This document shows, in pieces, positions 15,001 through 19,360 of a stretch of 64,000 bases of DNA. The translations under genes were made by a program, and so were the position numbers. Source of the stretch: Lewinella sp. 4G2. GTDB taxonomy: Bacteria; Bacteroidota; Bacteroidia; Chitinophagales; Saprospiraceae. The stretch is from contig NZ_LVWJ02000014.1 in NCBI RefSeq assembly GCF_001625015.1, forward strand, positions 372,001 through 436,000, in the 5' to 3' direction. Numbering within the stretch: position 1 is the first letter of the stretch; each line of letters opens with the position of its first letter. A model generated the notes under the pieces. The model did no database searches. It was not told the origin of the DNA and saw only the letters and a program-made list of their open reading frames with translations.

Positions 15001-17260
15001 AGAGGTCGATTGAGGTAAGACCGGAGGTGGCACTAAAGTCCCACCGAGCGTAATCCATATTAGTGTAGTAGATCAAAGGGTTTGTGACCGGCTGGTCGTA
15101 GGTGATCGTCACGCTACCCAGAGGGGTGCCTAGATTAGCTCGGGGGAAGTCGATCGTAACAACTCCAGCTCCGGGTAGTGGTGCCCCCGAGAAGTTGGAA
15201 GTGGTGTAGGTACACTGATCGACTTCGGCGGCGTTGAAAATGATGTTGTCGCTCAGTTCGATCGTCATCCCGATCGTGTTACAAGCGTTTTCTGCGGTTG
15301 CATTCAAGGTTTGGCTTCCGCTCGTTACTGCGGTGTAGTCAGAGATGTAGGAGCCACCGTTCTCCTGGGTGTCCAACAGGCCGTCGTTGTCATCATCTAA
15401 ATCCGTAATGTCAGCAACATTATCCCCGTCCTTATCCGCGCAGGAGCCAGGGTTAGTGATGGTAACCGTATCGCGGCAGGAACCGTTGGTAGGGTCAGAA
15501 ATGAAGATCATCAGATCAGCATTCGTCTGTACGTTGGGGATGGTAAAAGTGACGTCCGTGTTGTAGGCGTTACCGGTGGAAGAGACCGCCCCATCCACGT
15601 CGTAGGTCATGCCACCGTTGATGTCGTCACCGGTTACGTTGAGGGTGAACGTGAAATCACCACTTGGAGCGCTACAGGTAGCAGCTACGGAAGCCGGGGC
15701 ATCAATGGAGCACAGGCATTCAACAGCAAATGCATCCGGATCGGATACAGTAGAATAGTCTGGCGTCATGCCAGCAATTGCGGTCGGGATACCCGTCATG
15801 GGGTCCACACCTCCCGCAATGGTGATGTACTCGCTACCGTCCGCACAAGCGACGGTATCCAGGTCAGCGCGACTAAGGGATGGCCAGTATTCGAGGATGT
15901 CCAAACAGCCATCCCCATCCGAGTCAGGGTTACAGTCATCCGTAAGGCTACTGGTTGGGTCAGAACTGAGCTCTTCGCTTGGGTTGGTCGTAGAGATGTA
16001 GGAAGCATCGATGGGGCGGAAGGTACCGTTGATGTTCCAGCGCAGTTCCGTATCGGAAGCCACGTTCGGGTCCATGATGTAGAGACGCATGTACCGAATG
16101 GTAGAATTACAGGCGGTAGGAGGCGTGCCAACGGGGGCAGTACCGGTAGGGATATCCAGCGTAATACAAGAGTTCACCCCGAATTGCCCGTGGCCCTCGC
16201 CGATAAACTTCATACCGGAAGGCTCATCATTATCTGAGAGCAACAGTGCGTAATAGTTGGCCTTCACCCCACAACCCTGCAGGGTGATGACGCCATTGGG
16301 CGTGGGGGGGAAGATGACCCATCCTTCCAAAATCTGCCAGTCAAGGTCGCCGTTTCCACTTGCATTCAGGTCCACATTATCATCACCACCCGAAAATCCG
16401 GCAGTGGTACCTGTATTCCGTACGGAGATTCCGTTTTCGCTGTCGTAGGGGTTTTGGTTGAGGGCGGGGATGGTGGGGAGGCCAAATTCATCCGTTGCGC
16501 TGAAGATGGAAGCGAGCACAGTACCGTTGTGGGGAATACGAGAACCCATAGGGTCGCCACTACGTAACGTACAGGGGCCGAGGGTAGAAGTATCGACGGC
16601 ACTGAAACTTGCTACCCGCTGCACTGCACTTGCATCCGTACAACCTCCTCGGGGCTGATCGTCGAGAATATCCATAATGACATTATCAGCCAAGTCCATC
16701 AACTCTCCATTGCGTAAAGCTTCGTTAGTGTAGGAAGCGTTACTATTAGATCCACCTAATCCTTGAGCACCAGCAATGGAGCCTTTAAGGGTGTAGTGGA
16801 TAACACTCACATCTCCAGTAGCATTTCCACGAAGGTCCGCCATACCATCCGGCGTCTCACAACCTTCGAGTTCATTGGGTACACCGTCATTATCAACGTC
16901 TTCATCCCGGTTATCAGCGACGCCGTCACAGTCCTTATCACACAGCGGGTCCTCGATGGTGATCATATCAGTCCCCTCGTCTCCAGTCTCAATATTTCTC
17001 GCCCGAACGACATAATCTCCTAGGTCAAGCGCTAAAAAAATTCCAGAACTATTTGCCCTGAGCGTATCCGTACCCGATTCCAGGGTATAGAGAAACGAAT
17101 CATCCGCTGTTGCGCCCATTACCGAGGCGGTGGTTCCACCGCGGTAAGAAGGGCACGCTGGTTGGTCTACAGTATTCTCCACCGTAAGGGTGGTTTGCGC
17201 CGAAATGACACCACCACCAAGCAGCAAAGAAAGGACAAGGGTACGTGTAAAAAGCTTCAT
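1..17260 (-). CDS. Giant repeat-rich secreted adhesin, N-terminal 5,753 codons (C-terminus outside window)
   Basis: The ATG at 17260 opens a signal peptide (MKLFTRTLVLSLLLGGGVIS, cleavage near SA-Q). I checked the frame at the start, near 10100, at 4846 and at 70 and it stays the same, so this is one frame without a stop to the window edge. Approximate residues: thrombospondin-3-like Ca loops (DKDCDGVADN, DKDGDNVADI, DTDGDGIPNI) at 105-135, 604-630, 940-970, 1134-1157 and again near 1750-1850; RCC1-like blades (GQLYTWG, GKVYVMG, GRVLSVG) at 1400-1710; a DUF6923-like propeller at 2150-2400; a GEVED domain ending in GEVEDYGF near 2570; Ig/PKD-like segments to 2900; three SprB-like repeats (YEYSIDGGATY) at 2920-3163; 26 repeats of 88 residues at 3170-5470; cadherin-like repeats (TPVNGNVLDNDND) from 5465 on. 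Exported cell-surface protein by family knowledge. A type IX sorting domain would lie outside the window, so that export route is inferred. Adhesion or gliding is likely but unproven. Confidence 0.93.
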   Translation of the reverse strand, partial: MKLFTRTLVLSLLLGGGVISAQTTLTVENTVDQPACPSYRGGTTASVMGATADDSFLYTLESGTDTLRANSSGIFLALDLGDYVVRARNIETGDEGTDMITIEDPLCDKDCDGVADNRDEDVDNDGVPNELEGCETPDGMADLRGNATGDVSVIHYTLKGSIAGAQGLGGSNSNASYTNEALRNGELMDLADNVIMDILDDQPRGGCTDASAVQRVASFSAVDTSTLGPCTLRSGDPMGSRIPHNGTVLASIFSATDEFGLPTIPALNQNPYDSENGISVRNTGTTAGFSGGDDNVDLNASGNGDLDWQILEGWVIFPPTPNGVITLQGCGVKANYYALLLSDNDEPSGMKFIGEGHGQFGVNSCITLDIPTGTAPVGTPPTACNSTIRYMRLYIMDPNVASDTELRWNINGTFRPIDASYISTTNPSEELSSDPTSSLTDDCNPDSDGDGCLDILEYWPSLSRADLDTVACADGSEYITIAGGVDPMTGIPTAIAGMTPDYSTVSDPDAFAVECLCSIDAPASVAATCSAPSGDFTFTLNVTGDDINGGMTYDVDGAVSSTGNAYNTDVTFTIPNVQTNADLMIFISDPTNGSCRDTVTITNPGSCADKDGDNVADITDLDDDNDGLLDTQENGGSYISDYTAVTSGSQTLNATAENACNTIGMTIELSDNIIFNAAEVDQCTYTTSNFSGAPLPGAGVVTIDFPRANLGTPLGSVTITYDQPVTNPLIYYTNMDYARWDFSATSGLTSIDLLSGNGNLAVDGLLVGRLNAASNETTNNDFFTCTDAAQAGGANRGAVGVIQLNGTFTSVTANIDRISDNAGSRRAPDRTSVNFGTMAVPCDCDGDGIANSCDLDSDGDGCPDAIESGFQGFVVEDTYTSANSVTYADSSFNAAMVDAFGIPMAVSDGAGGVNYTPVDNTCSDGQSCEEDCCDGVDNDFDMLVDLDDTDSCQDKDGDGVADDCDDDDDNDGVTDADELFACRYPASDITVTSELPFGTRNIQAVVDSLPANTFSFSSSVTYSDATIFQFDLPVPTAIDAIELKDQTANGIFNTVNTQIVRIEGSLDGMTWVPLTDDINPVTGQTGVVSGTSPATNFSFTNSTEYTSYRIQGISGRIVRNLAVQEVFFNITSLPCDTDGDGIPNICDTDSDNDGCPDALEYNPDLERTDIMEVEVDGITYFVPNGGINATTGVPNTAPTVTFAALESANDDTQFALACLCTISAPASVDATCMSPSGDFTFTINVTADSELSGPTFNISGAVDTTGLAYGQDNVITIPAVRDVNDLAIMITDPTNLSCMATVTVTNPGPCIDKDMDGVPDQNDLDDDNDGIPDTEECGALLFNFTNSNGYGLDLLQAVFHGVLAETPEGYAAFGDQSSPTGADQGIPTLITPANGYNYTGDPIVATVGGKSQERTQYFLLSTDGLYAWGIEGIVIDNSLTSSRNFQQIAMPPGVAPTDVKKILAGTESFIMILNDGSMRTIGIADEVYGDGSTSNDAVWHTPVLPEPITMARTYYGNVFAVGASGQLYTWGSATFLGDGSPVMERLLPTLMVNPLPAGVELSQIAISGDATGINPSAANGTSYYILGSDGKVYVMGESDDGQLGLGAFADFPEWDNMLDETGAADLDDVVYVSALDNDLLFPSASVLRTGGRVLSVGSNNREQIGAVGGATINVPQVPRGSEGLVIFTIENGGHITPLTQEGLNFCNVGHNKAGAFGDGNTGDLGQDGTYTCIEPAGAFLSAYIDPNCDFDNDGISDECDTDSDGDGCPDALEAGIAGVSALNGFNPVDSTLTGGVQPNGIPVVADTDGDGMIDYMDSGASRDPDNTDACDDKDEDGVPDIVDLDNDNDGILDSLETCSVPLYADLSNYTIANPRGPTLTATGGTVSDVPFTITMSERSGGSLGDSGVGANQGMRLFPPGTFFANSDIYSPATDDAGVIVMNTDLNNRNNDFIDVVITFDQPVKDVALQIRGLDYSRIQFTGTDHTETLLSGGTELVLANRILEDSSPNTIDDEARDGFGTIAIMATDPAGLTTITYTYIDNGSAATQTDEHQFTISACGFMDLDTDMDGIPDFCDLDSDGDGCPDALEAGFAGIDMDNGFNPADSTLVFDAMTDVDANGVPVLGGGEPLASTSAGPDFQNADWQVACQIMVPCLGTAYMVQGGTSLWNEIELAKGTTVADQVDNYQGELNAIGYNEIDGRIYGITARPVDQQNRVAISSPGPNNTWVTSLSPFIEGLPKRAYPAGDVLNGELYISESSSGGVIYRIDVDPASPTYLQLTDSIVPSVPRALFDFAFSSFAPYTGFIWGVATNGRLYRIQRSNGVVTDFGPSGVPVGNGSDLYGGQYFDVDGNMYIYRNLTGDIYRIPFATAINALDVDETQTIIVSQSIGGLTRNDGARCNDAPVEIFNDFADYEPFGTANHVHCAEAPGGIPNDPGGVWLGSIIDFEDNQLNSNDALGDDDDGLADEDGIGNFPMMVTSGNDFTFDLTLNSNVADEVFYGVWLDFDLDGTPETFVSGSANVDGLTVVPVTVTAPASITTDSVYVRVRAAVEALAEADLTGSFINGEVEDYGFPICPVLLTLADTTGCSGEMLGPITIAGDDGTGVFTVTGSIGTTVSEMGEITLGQNTGTDPVTEMIIFTTDVCADTIEVTTQPIPMVTITDPGALCADDPAVTLMGMPTGGEFTIDGTVVTMIDPAALGAGTETVIYTFTDPATMCVGADTLDITINPLPADPVSDGDQTVCSDQPNPALTVTTATGTSVNWFDAATGGTEVASSTTSYTPTETMPGTYTFYAEAVDDVTGCTSGRTAVALTIFAAPELVITDTLGCSGTVLAPLAEANGQMGTFSITATIGSTIDAMTGVVTLGNNTTTAPVSEVVTFTTADGCEVTTMVTTNPLPTVDAVTPTNPDMCDMTEGALTITASGGLGAYEYSIDGGATYQASNTFTMLAEGTFEVFVRNAGFADAADACPVAAPGNPILLKSPPAPTIDSVVVDSIMDCMAGSTGSITIFASIEEEPDGSFPGAPLQFSIDGGASFQAGSVVPGPPFGVFSRTYPGLAAGDYNIAISRVAGNCVVQQATPVTLMMPPMPMLVNAAGVEPTDCTTDDGSITVVASGGVAPLMYSLNGGTPQTSGVFTDLENGTYNVEVTNFNGVCPLVVDPIVLDAECPILPPDTIPQIIPQDSMVVVCLDTTELFAPIESVASCGDAQNGMTSALDEDGCITYTPNMGFTGLDSFCVVLCDTFGVKDTFFIPIEVVPPLVPDTVMLVVPPNNMVTVCADTTELLAPYESVAFCEEPANGTAVLDQATGCVTYTAGPDEGVMDTICLVVTDTLGFTDTTRVFIEVPMNENDTIPVIVPPNGMVTVCADTTMLSAPYESVAFCETPTNGTAVLDQMTGCVTYTAGPDAGVDDMICLVVTDTLGFTDTTIVEVMIPSTMPDTVMVVLPPDSMITVCADTSMLSAPYESVAFCEMPTNGTAVLDQATGCVTYTAGPEEGIMDTICLVVTDTLGITDTTRVFFEVPENENDTIPVVVPPGEMVTVCADTTMLSAPYESVEFCEMPTNGTAVLDQATGCVTYTAGPDEGVMDEICLVVTDTLGFTDTTIVQVSVPMNENDTIPVVVPPGEMVTVCADTTMLSAPYESVEFCEMPTNGTAVLDQATGCVTYTAGPDEGVMDEICLVVTDTLGFTDTTIVQVSVPMNENDTIPVVVPPGEMVTVCADTTMLSAPYESVEFCEMPTNGTAVLDQATGCVTYTAGPDEGVMDEICLVVTDTLGFTDTTIVQVSVPMNENDTIPVVVPPGEMVTVCADTTMLSAPYESVEFCEMPTNGTAVLDQATGCVTYTAGSDEGVMDEICLVVTDTLGFTDTTIVQVSVPMNENDTIPVVVPPGEMVIVCADTTMLSAPYESVEFCEMPTNGTAVLDQATGCVTYTAGPDEGVMDEICLVVTDTLGFTDTTIVQVSVPMNETDTIPVVVPPGEMVTVCADTTMLSAPYESVEFCEMPTNGTAVLDQATGCVTYTAGPDEGVMDEICLVVTDTLGFTDTTIVQVSVPMNENDTIPVVVPPGEMVTVCADTTMLSAPYESVEFCEMPTNGTAVLDQATGCVTYTAGPDEGVMDEICLVVTDTLGFTDTTIVQVSVPMNENDTIPVVVPPGEMVTVCADTTMLSAPYESVEFCEMPTNGTAILDQATGCVTYTAGPDEGVMDEICLVVTDTLGFTDTTIVQVSVPMNETDTIPVVVPPGEMVTVCADTTMLSAPYESVEFCEMPTNGTAVLDQATGCVTYTAGPDEGVMDEICLVVTDTLGFTDTTIVQVSVPMNENDTIPVVVPPGEMVTVCADTTMLSAPYESVEFCEMPTNGTAVLDQATGCVTYTAGPDEGVMDEICLVVTDTLGFTDTTIVQVSVPMNENDTIPVVVPPGEMVTVCADTTMLSAPYESVEFCEMPTNGTAVLDQATGCVTYTAGPDEGVMDEICLVVTDTLGFTDTTIVQVSVPMNENDTIPVIVPPNGEITVCADTTMLAAPYESVAFCEEPVNGTAVLDQATGCVTYTAGPDGDVMDSICLVVTDTLGFTDTTIVEIMVPETVTDTLLVVVPPDSMVTVCADTSMLSAPYESVAFCEEPVNGTAVLDQETGCVTYTASSEEGSSDTICLVVVDTLGVTDTTRIIFEVPMNENDTIPVVIPPGEMVTVCADTTMLSAPFASVAFCEEPVNGTAVLDQATGCVTYTAGPDEGVMDEICLVVTDTLGFTDTTIVQVSVPMNENDTISVLLPPGEMVTVCADTTMLSAPYESVAFCEEPTNGTAVLDQATGCVTYTAGPDEGVTDEICLVVTDTLGFTDTTIVMIETPETTPDTIMLLLPPDSTVTVCADTSMLPGPYASVEFCEEPTNGTAVLDQATGCVTYTTSPEEGVMDTICLVVTDTLGFTDSTIVVVNIPETTPDTVMVLLAPDSTVTVCADTSMLPGPYASVEFCEEPVNGTAVLDQATGCVTYTASSEEGVMDTVCLVVTDTLGFTDTTVVLVNIPETESDTIMLSVPPDSTIMVCADTSMLPGTFTSIAYCDGVGPENGFANIDQSTGCVTYQAPAEGGVSDTICLVVCDDLGFKDTTIIVTMIPLTPDTLMVTTPMDSLVTVCLDTTELPGMITGAVFCDDPDNGTATYDPLTGCVDYQPDPMYIGFDTVCIVLCDDMDFKDTTTIVVMVTPPVDTIPVVTPMDSTVTVCLDTTMLPGDVTGAVFCGLPTDGTAGTYDPITGCIDYTPDAGFVGNDEICLVLCDNQGFKDTFVVEIMVIPPPDTIPVITQKDSTITVCLDTTMIPGAVAGAVSCGDAVNGSTAMYDPVTGCIDYTPNTGFVGLDTFCVVLCDDMGFKDTTTVTVTVLPPPDTIPVVTFVDSTITVCLDTTELPGNITGAVTCGDAMNGMVSDYDPVTGCVDYTPNPGYEGVDTFCIVLCDDQEFKDTTVVTIDVIPVNLTMADNDVNQTPFETPVSGNLLTNDSDGEGDVQTVTEFTADTDGDGVPDNVIPLMTETPVFGTDLDGNTVPAGTITVNEDGTYTYTPAPGFVGDVAGGYTITDDNDMPATNMATLMITVAAGNDPVEPQPPVAIDDVNTTEQGTPVGGSVIASNDYDPEGQDLTVISALADTDGDGMLNDALPVGTATPVFGTNLGGAIVPAGTITLNQDGTYDYVPSPEFVGEVNVDYTIEDEDVLTDEANLAITVTPQSDLNSTFASDDVATVPADTPVNGNVLDNDNDSEGDDQSVTF
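840..7750 (-). repeat. Tandem array of 26 coding repeats, 264 bp (88 aa) each
   Basis: The motif read in the gene as TDTLGFTDTT or DDxGFKDTT recurs at about 906, 1168, 1434, 1699, 1960, 2228, 2491 and then almost every 264 bp to 7512. Each unit carries four cysteines in the pattern VCADT, FCE, GCVTY, ICLVV and an NGTAxLDxATG loop, which suggests an Ig-like bead with paired cysteines. The units fall into classes. The five nearest position 1 and the one at 7512 use the FCVVLCD/KDT form. The central units use EICLVVTDTLGFTDTT and are almost identical in protein from about 3800 to 6660. Their DNA differs at many silent sites. Confidence 0.95.
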
Positions 17261-17514
17261 AAGATTATGTTTATAAGACCGCCCAAAGCCAATAAATACA
17301 AGGGCTTCAGGACAAAACACTACAGCGCCCTTCTCCCGGTGAGGGGAGAAAGCCGCTATCCTAAAAGTAAAAATCAAAGGGTACGTAACCGCTACAGCGA
17401 GCGGGCCATAGATCTGATTTTCATGAGTGCGAGAGGGCGCAAGGAACCCAGAAAAGCTGGGTGAGAAGTTCAAGAACATCCGGGCCGTAGCCCCCTCAAT
17501 ACAAAAGAGTTACA

Positions 17515-17544
17515 CAAATATAATTAGACTATGGACGTATGCAA
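17515..17544 (-). promoter_or_regulatory. Bacteroidota-type promoter of the giant adhesin gene
   Basis: On the minus strand TTG (17544-17542) is followed by exactly 19 nt and TATATTTG (17522-17515), which matches the Bacteroidota TTG-N19-TAnnTTTG consensus. A start about 7 nt downstream would leave a leader of about 245 nt before the ATG at 17260. That leader contains a hairpin with TTCTCCC/GGGAGAA arms near 17330-17352. I recognise no known riboswitch in it. Confidence 0.7.
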
Positions 17545-17715
17545 GTCGCGAAGGAACAAGCCCAAAAATTGTTCGGGAAGGCCAATTCTGGCTGGGGAAG
17601 TAGCATTTTGGAACGAACATTCCAAGCGGCAACTACGCATGCAGTTATTTCAACATGTATATTCTGCTGACCTTGCCTCCAATCGAGGATCCGCTACGGT
17701 AGTAACACCGTGGAC

Positions 17716-17849
17716 TTACTCCCCCACAATAATGGGCAGGGCCTAAGTATCCTTATGCACGTAGTAACTCTTGCTGGCGAAGTGTTCACGGTTACTCTTC
17801 ATAGCCAGCTTTTCGGCTTCGGCGGCATCGATCTTGGCGTCGTAGCCAT
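17716..17849 (-). pseudogene. Decayed partial copy of the ftsB/divIC gene
   Basis: The minus strand encodes GYDAKIDAAEAEKLAMKSN and then REHFASKSYY, closely matching the C-terminal half of the intact gene at 22026-22346 (GYDAKIDAAEAEKLDMESN, RERFARESYY). A TAG stop interrupts the equivalent of KDDEDVF, and IIVGE then TAA follow, mirroring the true C-terminus. The real start codon context (ATGGCTACGA) is fused directly to the GYDAK codons. About 65 residues, including the membrane helix, have therefore been deleted between short matching sequences (GGCTACGA and GGATACGA), and the start is now out of frame. Similarity continues weakly upstream to the 17-bp element near 18000, as it does for the intact gene (element at 22503), so a larger segment was duplicated. 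The rest of 17261-18099 shows no other gene. Confidence 0.85.
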
Positions 17850-17990
17850 GAAGGCGATTCCCGGAACTAATTCACTTGTAACGTGGATCTGCTTAGCTAG
17901 GCCATCCCAAACTGATCCAATCAATCGTTTTTTTGCGTAATCATCTTTCACAGTGCCTCAACGATCCGAGCTCACTCGCCCACCTCCCCG

Positions 17991-18039
17991 GCACCCGCGG
18001 CAGCGCCAACAAGACGTATGCGGGCGCTGCCGCAGGTGC
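17991..18039. repeat. Inverted pair of the 17-bp GGCGCTGCCGCAGGTGC element
   Basis: GCACCCGCGGCAGCGCC (17991-18007) and GGCGCTGCCGCAGGTGC (18023-18039) face each other across a 15-bp loop and can form a long hairpin. The pair lies downstream of the TIGR03032 gene and upstream of the ftsB remnant. It could act as a terminator for the former, but no T-run follows. Confidence 0.85.
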
Positions 18040-18099
18040 GAAGTAAGGGGGAAACAACAGGACCATTCAAAGCACGATTGGTGAACGGTTTTGGGAGGA

Positions 18100-19197
18100 T
18101 CAGCCCTCCCCTTCTTCACTCCCCCAGAAGCTCATGGCGGGTGACGTAAGTGCCCGTTGGTGCGTATTGGTAATGGTATTGAGGACGTTGACGCGGCGCT
18201 TGCCCACGAGGACGTGCACGTCGTAAATCTCGTCCACCGAGGCGGCGTAGGCCATCTCACCGACTTTGGCGCCGCTGGGGAGGTAGATGACCACGACGCT
18301 CGCGCGGTCGGCCGATTTAGCGAAGTCGAGTTGCGCGAAGGTGGAACTGTTCTTGCGCAGTTTGGAAGTCGCCACGAACAGGTAGTCGCCGGCCCTGGCC
18401 ATGCCCCGCACGAAGCCGCCGACGTGGCAAACCGTCGTCAATTTTCCAGAGTCCAGATCTACGGTAGAGACGAGCCCCTTCGCCGTTTGCAGGACGTACA
18501 ACTTACCGTCGTACCAACGTGGCGAATGGGGCATGGCCACGCCGGAGCTAATCGTCTCGCCCGACGCCACGTCCACGATCACGCCGGAGGTAGTGACGGT
18601 ATCCCGCCAGCCCTGGGGCGTATTGGTGGTGCTGAAGGCCGTTGCGTAGGCCGGCCGGCCCTCGCGCATGGCCATGCCGTTGAGGTGGCAGCGGTCTTCG
18701 GGCATGAGCGCGTCGATCCACTTTGGTTGCCAAACGGGCGTAAAGCTGTACTGGTCGCCCAATTGCATGATGCAACTGAAGCGGGTATTGACGGCGTAGA
18801 GGGATTTGCCACCGTCGCCAAAGCGCAGGTCGTGAATATCGAGCGGGCCGGTGTGGTAGGTCATGCGGGGCAGGTAGAGCGCGTCGTACTTGCCCGGCCC
18901 GTTCGGGTAGCTGGGTGCCGCCATCGGTGCGTTGCGCAGGACGATCACTTCGTCGCGGCAAGCGATGGCAAGCCGGTCGGTAGCCGGGTCCTCGGTAATG
19001 CCCATGGGCCGGTTGAAACTGCGGGGTAGCTGGACGATCCGCTCATCGTCCACCGCGCTGAGCATTACCACTTTGCCCGCCTGATAGGTACTCAGCATGA
19101 GCGTAATGCCCAACTGGTGGAGGAGCTCGGGCAACTGGGGAGTAGACTGGAGCGCGAAGGGCGGCGGCGCCTGGCCGACTTTAGGGGGAGTTGCCAT
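18100..19197 (-). CDS. TIGR03032/DUF4915 family protein
   Basis: The 365-residue product matches the TIGR03032 pattern: LMLSTYQAGKVVML near residue 35, NTRFSCIMQL, a PEDRCHLNGMAMREG core, MPHSPRWYDGKLYVL, and a C-terminal EIYDVHVL. The family is about this length and is predicted to be a beta-propeller-like protein of unknown biochemical role. From general knowledge it is often seen near large calcium-binding or repeat surface proteins. There is no signal peptide. It sits between the giant adhesin and an FG-GAP protein on the same strand, but the gaps (840 bp and 163 bp) argue against one tight operon. The ATG at 19197 has no Shine-Dalgarno, which is normal here. A link to surface-protein handling is inference from neighbourhood only. 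Confidence 0.85.
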   Translation of the reverse strand: MATPPKVGQAPPPFALQSTPQLPELLHQLGITLMLSTYQAGKVVMLSAVDDERIVQLPRSFNRPMGITEDPATDRLAIACRDEVIVLRNAPMAAPSYPNGPGKYDALYLPRMTYHTGPLDIHDLRFGDGGKSLYAVNTRFSCIMQLGDQYSFTPVWQPKWIDALMPEDRCHLNGMAMREGRPAYATAFSTTNTPQGWRDTVTTSGVIVDVASGETISSGVAMPHSPRWYDGKLYVLQTAKGLVSTVDLDSGKLTTVCHVGGFVRGMARAGDYLFVATSKLRKNSSTFAQLDFAKSADRASVVVIYLPSGAKVGEMAYAASVDEIYDVHVLVGKRRVNVLNTITNTHQRALTSPAMSFWGSEEGEG

Positions 19198-19360
19198 GGA
19201 AGCTGAGCGTAATTAGTGGGGGAGTAATAAGTAAGAGATTAAATTGGATTAACTCCCTTGCTTTACGAGCACGGTAGCAGGCATTGAACCTTACCTACCA
19301 GTCTTCCCCGCCTATGCTGGAGCTAACTGATTGGCCAATTCAAGTATTGCTCTACCCGCC

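Noticed and set aside
17162..17464. 100-codon plus-strand frame upstream of the giant gene
   Set aside because: It overlaps the signal peptide and leader of the minus-strand gene and shows no recognisable protein features.
18157..19029. 290-codon plus-strand frame
   Set aside because: Antisense shadow of the TIGR03032 gene, which has clear family motifs.
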